Shown: positions 15,167 to 24,896, counted from the stretch's first letter. The stretch is 64,000 nucleotides of DNA from Cyanobacteria bacterium SZAS LIN-3 (GCA_018266215.1 JAFEAV010000009.1:1-64000); one strand, 5' to 3'. Translations and numbers: made by a program. The notes: a model not told the origin generated them from the sequence alone.

Positions 15167-16606
15167 ATGGATCGGCACTGGTGGCAGCAGCAGGAGAGAA
15201 CGGCCGTGCGCGGGAAATGCCATGCCGGCTGGTTTCTAATACTCACAATCTTCGCGGTTAACACCTTCTCCTTCGGCTTTGTGCCTGCCGCGCGGGCAGC
15301 CGAAGCAAATCAAGCGGAAGCCGATCCCCGTCAAGAAATCAAACTCATCGATCGCGCCTTATTGCTGGAGTTGATCAAGCTCTCGCGCTTCAATATACAG
15401 TTTCACCAGGAAGCAAATCGGCACGAATACTGGCGCACACTTGAATATGCGGCGGGCAGAGAAACCGGCACAGCGGTGTCATTTGCGGGCAGTTTGATGG
15501 ACCTGAAACAGCGCGTACGTGGACTCGATGATCCGGCGCATATATCCAGAAACGCGCTGAAAAATATTGTCATCACATCATTAGTGGGCAGCGCCATCAG
15601 CGGCTCATCATCAGGCATACAGCTGACGCGCAATCTGCACGTCATGGCCGTTGCCTGCAGAAAGGGCTACTCACCCACAGCATCGGTCGGCTATGTAAAA
15701 GAAATAGTGGCAAACACAAACGCCCTGTTTGAAAGGCGTGAGCGTCTCGCCGCCGCCGCTCCAAACGAAAGCATTCGCACAGTGCTGGAGCACGAAGACT
15801 TATTATTGCGCCGCATACGGCAGCAACTTCTCTTTGAATTCCGCAACTGGAGCTGTCACTCCAGAGGTCAGGCCTGGAGAGAAAATACCTTTTACGGCAT
15901 CGACGCATTTCAAAATTACACCAGAATGGGTGCGGCGATCACAGGTCTGCGCGGATTTAGCGATCCAAGACTGGGCGGTGGTGCATCCATCACCACGGTG
16001 GTGGCAAATACCCTCGCCACAATCAACCCGATTGTTTGCGGCCTGGTTGGCCGCGCCATAGGCAAGCACCAGTTTAATAAGCTCACCAGAGAGTTCCCGG
16101 CAGACCGCACGGTCACGGCCAAAGATGGGACGTTGGCGGAGATTGAACTGGACGATCTGCAAAAAGATTTGAAAGAACATGTGCCGGTGGAAACGGACAC
16201 CGATGTATTAAACAAAGCAATTTATTTAAGCGATCGCTCGCACCGACTGGATCGAGCCCTTGATCGCGAGAACGGTGATATTGAACGACTGCGAAGAGTA
16301 GCCCAGCAGCAAACAATTGCCGGACCACTGATCGGATTGACAAGTATGCCAGGAGCAATACTGGGCACCCTGGCCTTCTACGATTATCGCCAGGACCGGG
16401 TCACCACAAATAAATTACTTTTCGCCGGACGCATTTCGGCCATCACAGGTCAGGCCTTCGCACTGGTGCAGACACCGGCGACCATTGTTGTCGGCAAAAT
16501 AAGAAGTAATCGCCTGACCAAAAAGGGAGAACTGCCCTCGCAGTTGCTCAATGATCGGCTGAAAAATCTGGACGCGCTCGAAGAAAGGATCAAGGCTGTA
16601 CACTAG
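15167..16606 (+). CDS. hypothetical exported membrane-associated protein (479 aa)
   Basis: I do not recognise the family. An N-terminal signal sequence is clear (GWFLILTIFAVNTFSFGFVPAARA) ending in an AxA-type site. Two weakly hydrophobic Gly/Ser-rich segments (ALKNIVITSLVGSAISGSSSG, and ITGLRGFSDPRLGGGASITTVVANTLATINPIVCGLVG) and a later one (GPLIGLTSMPGAILGTLAFYDY) separate helical, charged regions. The C-terminus is highly charged and helical. It is probably a periplasmic or envelope protein that contacts the membrane. Confidence 0.65.
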   Translation: MDRHWWQQQERTAVRGKCHAGWFLILTIFAVNTFSFGFVPAARAAEANQAEADPRQEIKLIDRALLLELIKLSRFNIQFHQEANRHEYWRTLEYAAGRETGTAVSFAGSLMDLKQRVRGLDDPAHISRNALKNIVITSLVGSAISGSSSGIQLTRNLHVMAVACRKGYSPTASVGYVKEIVANTNALFERRERLAAAAPNESIRTVLEHEDLLLRRIRQQLLFEFRNWSCHSRGQAWRENTFYGIDAFQNYTRMGAAITGLRGFSDPRLGGGASITTVVANTLATINPIVCGLVGRAIGKHQFNKLTREFPADRTVTAKDGTLAEIELDDLQKDLKEHVPVETDTDVLNKAIYLSDRSHRLDRALDRENGDIERLRRVAQQQTIAGPLIGLTSMPGAILGTLAFYDYRQDRVTTNKLLFAGRISAITGQAFALVQTPATIVVGKIRSNRLTKKGELPSQLLNDRLKNLDALEERIKAVH

Positions 16607-16734
16607 CGCACGCATCCTCCCAAAGGATGATCGCACTTCTTCACAACCAATGCCCCGAAACAGAGATCAGCCGGGAGATTGATAAAAGTATCGCGGCAAA
16701 GAGCTTAAATAGTAGGGTCGACGGAGATAAAACG

Positions 16735-17649
16735 ATGAATATCCTTTTTGCGGTAGACGGCTCAAGATGCTCAGCAAATGCTATTGACCACGCGCTGACC
16801 ATGCGATGCCCCGCCGGTACCGCACTGAAGGTGGTGTCGGTGGTCGATTGCTTCGACCCATTGCCGGCAGTGCATAGCGTTAAGGAGAAGCAAGTCGAAG
16901 CTGCTCGTAAGCTTGTTGCCGACATCGTGGAAAAATTGAAGAAAGCGCATCCGGAAGCCGATGTCAGCGGTGAAGTACTCGATGGTGCTCCGGCAATCGA
17001 ACTACTGCACTGCAGTCGCGAATGGCCCGCACACTTGATCGTAGTGGGCTCGCATGGACGCAGCGGTCTCTCCGAATTGTGGCTTGGCAGCGTCTCGCGC
17101 GCAATACTCACGCATGCTCCCTGCGCGGTGCGCATCGTCCGCAACACATCCAAAGACGCATCCAGCGCTCAGAATGTACTTCTTGCGATCGATGATTCCG
17201 AACACAGCGAACATCTGGTCGAGCACGTCCTGGCCCTGCCCTGGGCCGTCGGGACACGCTTCCAGTGCCTGCATGTGGTGCCTGAGCTCAATGTCGACGT
17301 GCTCCTTGACCCAGACACAGGCTTTGCCACCACCCTGGCCCAGCACTACGACGACCAGCTCCACAGCGAGAAAAAGCGGGTGGCAAAAGTTGTCGAAAAA
17401 ATCGACTCCGCTTTTGGTCAGTCGGTAGCCACAGCCCATGTGGCCCTGGGCGAGCCGCGCAAACAGATACTTGAGCACGCCGCCAATTGGCCGGCGGATC
17501 TGATCATGGTTGGTTCGCATGGCCGCCGCGGCTTTGAACTGCTGGTCATGGGCAGTGTTTCCGAAGCAGTGGCGACCCAGGCAAAATGTGCCGTGGAAGT
17601 TACGCGCATGCCGGTCAAACGCAAGGCAAAACTGCACTACATTATCTAA
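16735..17649 (+). CDS. tandem universal stress protein (UspA family)
   Basis: This 304-residue protein is two Usp domains in a row. The first starts MNILFAVDGSRCSANAID and ends with the ATP-binding pattern VVGSHGRSGLSELWLGSVS; the second starts NVLLAIDDSEHSEHLV and has MVGSHGRRGFELLVMGSVS. Both keep the G-x2-G-x9-G-S motif, so both may bind ATP. The start at 16735 is supported by GGAG at 16723-16726, 8 nt upstream; the frame itself is open from 16627. A second tandem Usp gene lies at 55520-56374. General stress roles are known for the family; the trigger here is not. Confidence 0.93.
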   Translation: MNILFAVDGSRCSANAIDHALTMRCPAGTALKVVSVVDCFDPLPAVHSVKEKQVEAARKLVADIVEKLKKAHPEADVSGEVLDGAPAIELLHCSREWPAHLIVVGSHGRSGLSELWLGSVSRAILTHAPCAVRIVRNTSKDASSAQNVLLAIDDSEHSEHLVEHVLALPWAVGTRFQCLHVVPELNVDVLLDPDTGFATTLAQHYDDQLHSEKKRVAKVVEKIDSAFGQSVATAHVALGEPRKQILEHAANWPADLIMVGSHGRRGFELLVMGSVSEAVATQAKCAVEVTRMPVKRKAKLHYII

Positions 17650-17693
17650 AATGCCGACTTTGAAGCCGGGCATGAAAGCGCTAGAATAACCGC

Positions 17694-18974
17694 ATGCCAA
17701 GCACACCAGTCAGCAGCGCCCAATCACCTCAAACAGGCGTCCCTCACCTCAATGGCCGGACAGTAGCCATTATCGGCGGTGGTCCCGCCGGCCTCATGGC
17801 AGCGGAAGTGCTGATTGGCGCAGGCGCGACCGTTGACGTCTACGAGGCGATGCCAACCCTGGGGCGCAAATTCTTGCGCGCCGGTCTCGGTGGCTTGAAC
17901 ATCACTCACAGCGAACCGTTTGCCGACTTCTGCTCACGCTATGGCGACAAGCAGGGCCAGATGCAAGTATTTCTGAACAGCTTCCCCCCGGACGCGCTCC
18001 GCTCCTGGGTGCATGAGCTGGGCATTAAAACATTTGTCGGCAGCTCCGGCCGCGTATTCCCCACCGAAATGAAAGCCGCTCCTCTGCTGCGCGCCTGGGT
18101 CCATCGCCTGCGCACCGCCGGTGTGCAGTTTCACATGAACACATCCTGGCTCGGCTTTGACGGCGGCATGCTGCGCCTGGCTGGTCCCACAGGTGAATTT
18201 GCAATCAAGCCGGACGCGGCAATTTTAGCGCTCGGCGGTGCCAGTTGGCCGCAGCTGGGATCCACCGGCACCTGGCTTCCCTGGCTGCAGGAGCACGGCG
18301 TAAAGACATCAGCGTGGCAGAGTGCAAATTGCGGCTTTAACGTTGAATGGAGCACACATTTGCGAGAAAAATTTCCCGCAGATCCGCTCAAGTCAATATC
18401 GCTTACATTTACCGATCTTGATGGAAAAACGGAGACTCGGCAGGGTGAGCTGATGATCAAAGAATACGGCGTGGAAGGCAGTCTCATCTATGCCTTTTCG
18501 CGGCGCCTGCGTGAGTATATAAACGCCCATGGACAGGCCACCTTTACCCTCGACCTGCTGCCTGCACGCAGCGGCGAACGCGTCCTGGCCGACCTTTCTC
18601 GTCCGCGCGGATCGCGTTCGGTCTCGCGTCATTTGCAGAGCTGTCTCGGTGACAACGCCCTTAAGCGGGCCCTCCTCTACGAAGTACTCAGTCGCGAACA
18701 AATTGCCGCCCCTGCCATCCTGGCGAAAAACATAAAAGCTCTGCCGATCAGGGTAAAATCGACTCGCCCTCTGGCCGAAGCGATTAGCACTGCCGGCGGT
18801 GTCAGCTTTGATTCTATAGATCAAAATCTCATGCTCAAAAATTTACCGGGCATTTTTGTAGCAGGCGAAATGCTCGACTGGGAAGCACCCACAGGCGGCT
18901 ACCTCCTCAGCGGCTGTTTCTCCACAGGTCTTTGTGCCGGCCGCGGCGCGGCGAAATGGTTGAGTGAGCATTGA
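17694..18974 (+). CDS. BaiN/HI0933-type FAD-dependent oxidoreductase
   Basis: This 426-residue flavoprotein has an N-terminal Rossmann dinucleotide-binding motif (VAIIGGGPAGLMAAEVL) and the family segment LGRKFLRAGLGGLNITHSE. ILALGGASWPQLGSTGTW lies mid-protein, and the C-terminal FAD-contact segment GIFVAGEMLDWEAPTGGYLLSGCFSTG closes it. It corresponds to the TIGR03862/HI0933-like group, whose characterised relatives include BaiN, a steroid-ring reductase; the natural substrate of most members is unknown. It sits 45 bp after the tandem Usp gene. Confidence 0.9.
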   Translation: MPSTPVSSAQSPQTGVPHLNGRTVAIIGGGPAGLMAAEVLIGAGATVDVYEAMPTLGRKFLRAGLGGLNITHSEPFADFCSRYGDKQGQMQVFLNSFPPDALRSWVHELGIKTFVGSSGRVFPTEMKAAPLLRAWVHRLRTAGVQFHMNTSWLGFDGGMLRLAGPTGEFAIKPDAAILALGGASWPQLGSTGTWLPWLQEHGVKTSAWQSANCGFNVEWSTHLREKFPADPLKSISLTFTDLDGKTETRQGELMIKEYGVEGSLIYAFSRRLREYINAHGQATFTLDLLPARSGERVLADLSRPRGSRSVSRHLQSCLGDNALKRALLYEVLSREQIAAPAILAKNIKALPIRVKSTRPLAEAISTAGGVSFDSIDQNLMLKNLPGIFVAGEMLDWEAPTGGYLLSGCFSTGLCAGRGAAKWLSEH

Positions 18975-19009
18975 CTCTACGGCATTACCCGCCGTCACTT
19001 TTTTAACGC

Positions 19010-20335
19010 TCACATCTCGCTGCGGCTAGTGGGCTCTACATTCAAAAACGCAGTACTTCGCTTAAATTCCTCGATCCCCATCACGACATTACCACCAGGA
19101 ATTCTGCGTTTGTCGTCCGCACTCTCACCAGTGTTGGTCTGAAGGTTCAATCGCCATGGATTGCGCAGAGTCACAAGCCCGTGATTCTCATCGTAGTTGG
19201 TGACGGCGTAGGCATGCTGGTTTTCTATGTCCAATTGATGCGCTCCAGGATCGGCACCAATTTGTTTCGACCCGCCCAAAGACTCAGGTGCAAATCCCGT
19301 AGTAACTATCATGTGCTTGCCGAGCGCTTCATTCAATTGCGCCGGCAGTTGATCGCGCTGTTGAGTTATGTACTCATGCGAGTTTTCCGCCAGCTGCTTG
19401 CTCAAGCTTTCGGTAGAAGCATTGGCCGGAATAAGGGGTTCAAACCCCAATTTAGTACGGATCCAATCAGAGCCAGTGACTATAGCAGGCACGTCCTTAA
19501 AATCCGGCAAGTAGACCAGCGTAGCATTGCGCTTGCCAGTGAGCAGCCCCTCGAATCCTTCCGCCGGTTTGTATGGTCCAAAGGGCTCCCCAGAACGTTG
19601 CCGAAAAGCTTTGTCTAGAATCAGCGCCCATTGATTGCCCTGAAAATCAGGATTGGAAAAGGTCGCCTTCTCCCAGTCTGTTGGCGCCCCTACTCTCTGC
19701 GGATGATCTTTGTCGCCGGGGAATGTGACCGTATAGGTACCGTCCTGGTTATCCTTAATCATCCGCTTAACGGCCAGAGGATCAGCATCAGCAAAGCTCG
19801 CCAGATGGGCCTGCCATTTGCAGTCCGGCACTACCGTCTGCCGGATGCCGTCAGTAGTAACGGGCCCATCGACCAGACCCGAGGTCCTATCTGGAGTCTT
19901 CCCAACTATCTGCCCACGCTGGAACTCCTTATCATCCAGATCCAGGACTTCAAGCATCCCCTGCCCGGGAGTCAAAACGCCTGCCTTCTGACGGGCCTGA
20001 TCTCCAACAATCACCTGCCCATCTCGGGCACCGACCAAATTAAGATTCGGCAGGAGCAAATCGTTGGATAGGCGCTGATTAATTTCACCAATGTGGCGAG
20101 AATACGTGACTTCAGTGGGATCCACTGCGTTATCGCGTTCCGCCAGGGCCGACAGGTCACGTGCCAGCTCGATAGTGGTGCCGCCGTGCGCCACGCTCTT
20201 CCAGTCATCCGCGATACGATTGACCAGAGCCTGCTCCGGAGTGTCAGGTGTGACCGGCTCCCTGTGGCCGGTGGGCTTTTCAAACAATTGCATAGTAAGA
20301 CTGTGGCTCGAAATTGGGGGGGGTCTTTCTGGCAT
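19010..20335 (-). CDS. calpain-like (C2 family) cysteine protease
   Basis: In this 441-residue protein a C2-type catalytic triad can be read: Cys in DCKWQAHLASFA (C172, compare the calpain DCWFLAALASL), His in NQHAYAVTNYD (H374) and Asn followed by Pro-Trp in LRNPWRL (N392). The spacing is as in calpains. The N-terminal ~130 residues are unlike calpain and may be a regulatory or targeting part. No signal peptide is seen. Two starts are possible: 20335, or 20293 (M15), the latter beyond a run of eight C at codons 5-7. Calpain-type proteases in bacteria are uncommon and mostly uncharacterised. Confidence 0.78.
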   Translation of the reverse strand: MPERPPPISSHSLTMQLFEKPTGHREPVTPDTPEQALVNRIADDWKSVAHGGTTIELARDLSALAERDNAVDPTEVTYSRHIGEINQRLSNDLLLPNLNLVGARDGQVIVGDQARQKAGVLTPGQGMLEVLDLDDKEFQRGQIVGKTPDRTSGLVDGPVTTDGIRQTVVPDCKWQAHLASFADADPLAVKRMIKDNQDGTYTVTFPGDKDHPQRVGAPTDWEKATFSNPDFQGNQWALILDKAFRQRSGEPFGPYKPAEGFEGLLTGKRNATLVYLPDFKDVPAIVTGSDWIRTKLGFEPLIPANASTESLSKQLAENSHEYITQQRDQLPAQLNEALGKHMIVTTGFAPESLGGSKQIGADPGAHQLDIENQHAYAVTNYDENHGLVTLRNPWRLNLQTNTGESADDKRRIPGGNVVMGIEEFKRSTAFLNVEPTSRSEM

Positions 20336-20593
20336 ACAACCTAGGCCACAGGACGTGACAAACTCGTGAATGTCCTCGAATTCCCACGTAGTAAGGCAGC
20401 TCTACAGCCTGGGAGCAGTCAATAGCCGAGGAAGAGTCAGGCAAACAGCCGAAATACCCCGTCCTGACTAGGTTTGATACTATTTTCGGACATTGAACCA
20501 GCTCACAATTCGGAAATAGTCATGGTCATCACGTACAATGGAGACATTAGGGGCCTGCAACAACAGTAGACCCGTTAGCGCCGGGGAAGGAGA

Positions 20594-22591
20594 GTGCTCA
20601 TTGTTGCTCAGGAGCATGGCTTGAAGAAATCGCAGCAGTTCCGAGCTTCCACTCCCGGTCCTCGTCTGTTCTTTCGATTCGAGGATCATTTTCAGCACCT
20701 GAGCAATGCGCTACCGCTCAGTATTATTCACACGGATGCAAATGGAAACGCGACTTACGCGAACCAAAAATGGGAACAGTTATCTGGACTCAATTCCGAT
20801 GAAAGTCTCGGCAGTAGCTGGCAAACGAAAGTCCATCCAGACGATTTACCGGACTTGTTGGAATGTCGGCGTAAGGCAATTGAACTTGATGAACCATACT
20901 CGGCGGCAGTCAGATTATCTACAACTGACGGCTCTATTGTCTGGCTGAGCGCAACCGTCACGCCACTCGGAATCAGCGAAGGCGAAAACTACGGACTCGT
21001 CTGGACTTTTGAAGACATTAGTTCAAGAGTTCTTGCCGAACAAAATATGAGAACCCAGCTCGAAGTAACCCGCACAATAAGCGAAGCTGCAAGTCTCGAT
21101 GACGCAGCGCCCCAAATTTTGTCCGCTATTTGCCTCAATACCGCATGGCAAGGAGGCGTATTTTGGGATTTAAGGTCAAGCGAATATGAGGCTCTTCCAT
21201 TTGCGTATTTGAGTACGGATAAACGCCTTAACTGCGAACTTCTGGTGAGCGAACTATCCAAAACCTACGATGATTTGATCATCAAGCAAACGCTGCGATT
21301 ACAAAGTCCGGTAAGCTCAGTGACCAGTGCAGAAGATGATTCAGATCGCCATCAAGTCTTAGTCAATTACGGCGTACTCTGCCGATTGATACTACCTATA
21401 GTGACAAGGCGTCAAGTGCAAGGCATTATAGAACTGTTCGGTACTACACTGACAACAAACACGCCGGAGTCTTTACGGATGTTACAAGGACTGGCGAACC
21501 AGATTGCTGAGTTTGGGGACCGGGTAGCTACGGAAGCAGAGCTACGGGAAAGCGATGCGAAGATCAGAGCAATGGTCACTTTTGCGGTTGACGGTATCAT
21601 AACTGTTGATACCGCTGGCATCGTAGAGTCCATTAACCCAGCATTTGAACGAATGTTCGGCTATGAGCCTTTCAAGATCGTAGGCAACTCTGCCTCATTA
21701 CTGCTACCGGAAGACCAGACACTAAAAGAGTTCCTAGCCTTCTTAGAGAGTTCTCCAGAATCGCCGGTTGACCGCCTTCTGAAAACCAGAAATGGCTCTC
21801 TACTAGACGTAGAAATGAGCGTCAGTAAAACCGGTGGAGAAAAGACTTTATTTTACACAATCATACTGAGAGATATCAGCGTACGAAAGGAAGTGGAAAG
21901 GAGACTGAGAGAGTTTTACTCGACAGTCTCGCACGAACTGCGAACTCCATTGACCTCCATTCGAGGGGCCCTGGGTTTGATTGAAGGCGGGGTGCTTGGG
22001 GAAATTCCAGAAGAGGTGCTGGAAGTGATCAGCATCAGTCGATCAAACTCTGATAGGCTGATCAGATTAGTCAATGACATCTTGGATTTGCAAAAAATTG
22101 AGGCAGACAAACTGGAGTTGCGACTAACAATGATCGACGCCTTCGAGCTTGTCGAGAAAACGCTGGCCGAGATAAAGGGCTTCGCAGACGAGCGCTCCAT
22201 ATCGGTAACCAGGGATGCGTCATTTGCCTGCCCACTGAAAGTTGATCGGGACCGCATTATCCAGGTGCTAACCAATTTGCTCTCCAACGCCATCAAATTT
22301 TCAGAGCCTGGTAAATCAGTCCAGGTAAAGCTGTCGAGAACAGAAGAAAATCGCGCTCGCTTCTCCGTGATCGATCAAGGTCCAGGTATTGCGCCGGAGA
22401 ACGTACCTAAACTCTTTGGCAAATTCCAGCAATTGGATTCGTCCGATACCAGGGCACAAGATGGAACGGGGTTGGGCCTGGCAATATCAAAGGCCATCGT
22501 CGAGCGGCACGGAGGCGACATCGGCATCGAAAGCGTCTTAGGAGAGGGTTCCACATTCTGGTTCGAGCTTAAGTTGGTCGAGCAACTGTAG
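20594..22591 (+). CDS. PAS-GAF-PAS sensor histidine kinase
   Basis: This 665-residue soluble kinase begins at GTG; an in-frame TAG at 20576 rules out a longer start. Domain order: PAS (about 35-150, IIHTDANGNATYANQKWEQLSG), a GAF-like segment (about 155-310), a second PAS (about 325-440, DGIITVDTAGIVESINPAFERMFGYE), HisKA with H447 in TVSHELRTPL, then an intact HATPase domain (NLLSNAIKF, DQGPGI, GTGLGLAIS). No membrane segment is present, so it senses a cytosolic cue. No response regulator is adjacent. The CMD-like and BKACE genes lie just downstream in the same direction and may be related functionally. Confidence 0.93.
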   Translation: MLIVAQEHGLKKSQQFRASTPGPRLFFRFEDHFQHLSNALPLSIIHTDANGNATYANQKWEQLSGLNSDESLGSSWQTKVHPDDLPDLLECRRKAIELDEPYSAAVRLSTTDGSIVWLSATVTPLGISEGENYGLVWTFEDISSRVLAEQNMRTQLEVTRTISEAASLDDAAPQILSAICLNTAWQGGVFWDLRSSEYEALPFAYLSTDKRLNCELLVSELSKTYDDLIIKQTLRLQSPVSSVTSAEDDSDRHQVLVNYGVLCRLILPIVTRRQVQGIIELFGTTLTTNTPESLRMLQGLANQIAEFGDRVATEAELRESDAKIRAMVTFAVDGIITVDTAGIVESINPAFERMFGYEPFKIVGNSASLLLPEDQTLKEFLAFLESSPESPVDRLLKTRNGSLLDVEMSVSKTGGEKTLFYTIILRDISVRKEVERRLREFYSTVSHELRTPLTSIRGALGLIEGGVLGEIPEEVLEVISISRSNSDRLIRLVNDILDLQKIEADKLELRLTMIDAFELVEKTLAEIKGFADERSISVTRDASFACPLKVDRDRIIQVLTNLLSNAIKFSEPGKSVQVKLSRTEENRARFSVIDQGPGIAPENVPKLFGKFQQLDSSDTRAQDGTGLGLAISKAIVERHGGDIGIESVLGEGSTFWFELKLVEQL

Positions 22592-22801
22592 ACGTTCCAT
22601 TAACTCATGCACAACGATTGCCCGAGCATTTTTGTGACGGGCGTATATGTTGAGCTGTGACAAAACAGAGCATACGAGGCCCATTCCAATTGAACTAGAT
22701 TAATATTGTACAAAGGCGTCCTATTTTAGACGAAAACCCATACGCACAGGGATGCCAAGGCGATATGCTTCACACACTCCAAAGATATCCAAACCAAGAG
22801 G

Positions 22802-23515
22802 GTGAAGACATTGGTCGAGCACGCCAGGACAATGCCTGACAGCAATTCGTTTGTCACCAGAGAATTATATGAATTCGACCCGGAATGGACTGAGCTATAC
22901 CTGAAGGCTGCTAGCAATCCGTGGAAAAACGGCATCCTATCAGTGAAAACTATTGAGCTTATCTGCGTTGGACTGAACGCAGCATGCACGAATATGCAAG
23001 AAGCTTCAACTCGAAGGCACATTCGCGCAGCTCTCCATGCCGGCGCCACAAAGGAAGAGATCCTTATGGTGCTGAAAATGGGATCTGTAATGTCAATACA
23101 CTCAATGAGCCTTGGCGCACCAATGCTTCTGGAAGAGGCGAAAGACGCGAGGCTCACCCCGTCGCCAAAATCGGCATCCACCCCTGCATGCGACAAAATG
23201 CGCCAGATCGGGCAGTGGAACTCGGCGTGGGATCCGTTCTTTAATTTAGATCCTTTATGGACAGACCAGTTTATGCAGAGCGGAATCGGCATTTATTCAG
23301 CCGGACTGATGACTCCGAAATTGATCGAATTGCTCAGTATTGCCTTCGATGCTTCAATAACGCACATGTATGCGCCCGGCACTCGACGCCATATAAGGGC
23401 AGCCTTGAAAGCGGGAGCTACAATCGAAGAAGTAATGGAAGTTTTAAAAGTGTGTGTTTCTTTCGGCATGGAGGCCTGCTCTCTCGGTGCGCAGATCCTT
23501 GCAGAAGAACAATAG
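22802..23515 (+). CDS. two-domain carboxymuconolactone decarboxylase (CMD)-like protein
   Basis: This 237-residue protein has two CMD/AhpD-type repeats. The first (about 40-115) carries STRRHIRAALHAGATKEEILMVLKMG; the second (about 160-235) carries GTRRHIRAALKAGATIEEVMEVLKVC. The CxxC redox pair of AhpD is absent in both, so a peroxidase role is unlikely. The likely chemistry is decarboxylase- or isomerase-like on a ring-cleavage type acid, but this is inference. The GTG start at 22802 is the only non-ATG option before M11; the start is uncertain. The downstream BKACE gene begins 36 bp after its stop, so they look like an operon. Confidence 0.85.
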   Translation: MKTLVEHARTMPDSNSFVTRELYEFDPEWTELYLKAASNPWKNGILSVKTIELICVGLNAACTNMQEASTRRHIRAALHAGATKEEILMVLKMGSVMSIHSMSLGAPMLLEEAKDARLTPSPKSASTPACDKMRQIGQWNSAWDPFFNLDPLWTDQFMQSGIGIYSAGLMTPKLIELLSIAFDASITHMYAPGTRRHIRAALKAGATIEEVMEVLKVCVSFGMEACSLGAQILAEEQ

Positions 23516-23551
23516 ACGGGAATCCGAACCAAACACATCAGGAGAAGAGAC

Positions 23552-24703
23552 ATGTATTTCACAGATGACTCGTTGCTGCCAGAAAACCAGAACCCTCTGA
23601 TTATCACAGCAGCACCATACGGACCAGTATGGGTACCTTCCGATTACCCCGAAGATATTGCCCTTACCTGGGACCAGCAAGTGCAAAAGGCCGTTGACTG
23701 CTACAACGCCGGGGCCACAATGCTCCACATACACGTGAGAGATCCGAAGACCGGGCACATATCAAAAAATTTCAAAGAATACGGTGAACTGATCGGCCGG
23801 CTGCGCGAAGCTGTACCGAAGATGATTCTACAAGTGGGAGGCTCAATCTCATTCTCGCCGCCTGATGATCACAGCAAGGCGCAGTGGCAAGGCTATGACA
23901 CCCGCCATATGCTTGCTGAACTAGATCCAAAGCCCGACCAGGTGACAGTGGCGATCGGTTCGTGCCAGTGGGACATCACTTCGCTGACAACTATGGAAGA
24001 TTGGGCAGGAACACATGTCGCAACAGAGGAAATGCTGTGGGCATTTTCAAACATGGTAGTCGATGCCACCCCTGATTTCTACGTTGAACATATAAAGCGG
24101 CTGAGAGCGCACGGTATCCAGCCATATTTTGCTCTAGCTCACGTTCACAGTCTCGAAATCGTAGAGCGTCTCATTCGTCGTGGTCTTTACATGGGACCGA
24201 TGAACGGATTCTTCAGCATGGGTGGTGGTGGCTCCTGTGGTGCAAATCCCTTTGACTGGATGGAATTGATTCGGAGAACACCGCATGGTTCCGTCTTCAC
24301 CTATCAGTCAGTCCATCGCCTCTCGCATCCTCTGGCCGCAATGATGATTGCGCTTGGACAACACACCCGGGCTGGTATAGAAGAAAATCTCTGGGACACC
24401 AAGAAGGGCAAAAGGTTGACTACGGTCCAGATGATTGAGAAACAAGTGCGAATTGCGAATGAGTTGGGACGCAAGATCGCCACGGGCGACGAGGCCCGCC
24501 AAATACTCAAGATTGGCACCTGGTACAACTCAGTGGAAGAAACTCTGCAAAATCTGGGACTACCTCCCAATCGTCAATCGGGACAAACAGGGTTCATCGG
24601 CTACCCTGCAACCGACGGCAAACTGCGCCAACCTATGTCTGGTTCAGACGGTCACCCTCTCGCGGGTGAAGTAACGTCGGCAAAGGAAAAAGTCGCTCGC
24701 TAG
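23552..24703 (+). CDS. beta-keto acid cleavage enzyme (BKACE/DUF849 family)
   Basis: This 383-residue TIM-barrel enzyme has the family opening LIITAAPYGPVWVPSDYP and the metal-binding pair HIHVRD. The characteristic LQVGGSISF and the C-terminal half with VTVAIGSCQWDI and AHVHSLE also fit. BKACEs cleave a beta-keto acid with acetyl-CoA to give a CoA ester plus acetoacetate; the first known member is 3-keto-5-aminohexanoate cleavage enzyme in lysine fermentation. A strong GGAGAAGAGAC site precedes the ATG. With the CMD-like gene upstream it suggests a small catabolic operon, and a terminator follows. Confidence 0.9.
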   Translation: MYFTDDSLLPENQNPLIITAAPYGPVWVPSDYPEDIALTWDQQVQKAVDCYNAGATMLHIHVRDPKTGHISKNFKEYGELIGRLREAVPKMILQVGGSISFSPPDDHSKAQWQGYDTRHMLAELDPKPDQVTVAIGSCQWDITSLTTMEDWAGTHVATEEMLWAFSNMVVDATPDFYVEHIKRLRAHGIQPYFALAHVHSLEIVERLIRRGLYMGPMNGFFSMGGGGSCGANPFDWMELIRRTPHGSVFTYQSVHRLSHPLAAMMIALGQHTRAGIEENLWDTKKGKRLTTVQMIEKQVRIANELGRKIATGDEARQILKIGTWYNSVEETLQNLGLPPNRQSGQTGFIGYPATDGKLRQPMSGSDGHPLAGEVTSAKEKVAR

Positions 24704-24726
24704 GAATTCAACCGATACAAATGCTA

Positions 24727-24759
24727 AAAGGCCGCAATGAAATCCTCATTGCGGCCTTT
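24727..24759 (+). terminator. terminator after the CMD/BKACE operon
   Basis: A perfect 14-bp stem with a 5-nt loop (arms 24727-24740 and 24746-24759) starts AAAGGCCGCAATGA and ends in TTT followed by GTTATGG. It lies 24 bp after the BKACE stop codon. Its ends are A- and T-rich, so it may work for both directions. Confidence 0.85.
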
Positions 24760-24802
24760 GTTATGGAAAATCGAATCGAGGCAATGATTCAAGCTTTGAT
24801 TG

Positions 24803-24829
24803 AAAAATGGTGGAGGCGGCGAGAATCGC
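24803..24829 (-). repeat. displaced copy of tmRNA 3' end (att-like direct repeat, distal)
   Basis: These 27 bp are identical to 28045-28071 and read in the same direction. They contain the last 22 nt of tmRNA (rc ..GCGATTCTCGCCGCCTCCACCA) plus five flanking bases. Beyond the 27 bp the sequences diverge. Such a truncated copy is what site-specific integration into the ssrA 3' end leaves at the far end of an island. Confidence 0.8.
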
Positions 24830-24896
24830 TTGGGCTGTCATTCTCATTAAGGCTAGTCAATTAATAATGTTTGATGGTGCGACGCAATCGACACCA

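Noticed and set aside
22726..23292. Minus-strand frame opposite the CMD-like gene
   Set aside because: The plus-strand frame shows two conserved repeats; the minus frame shows none.
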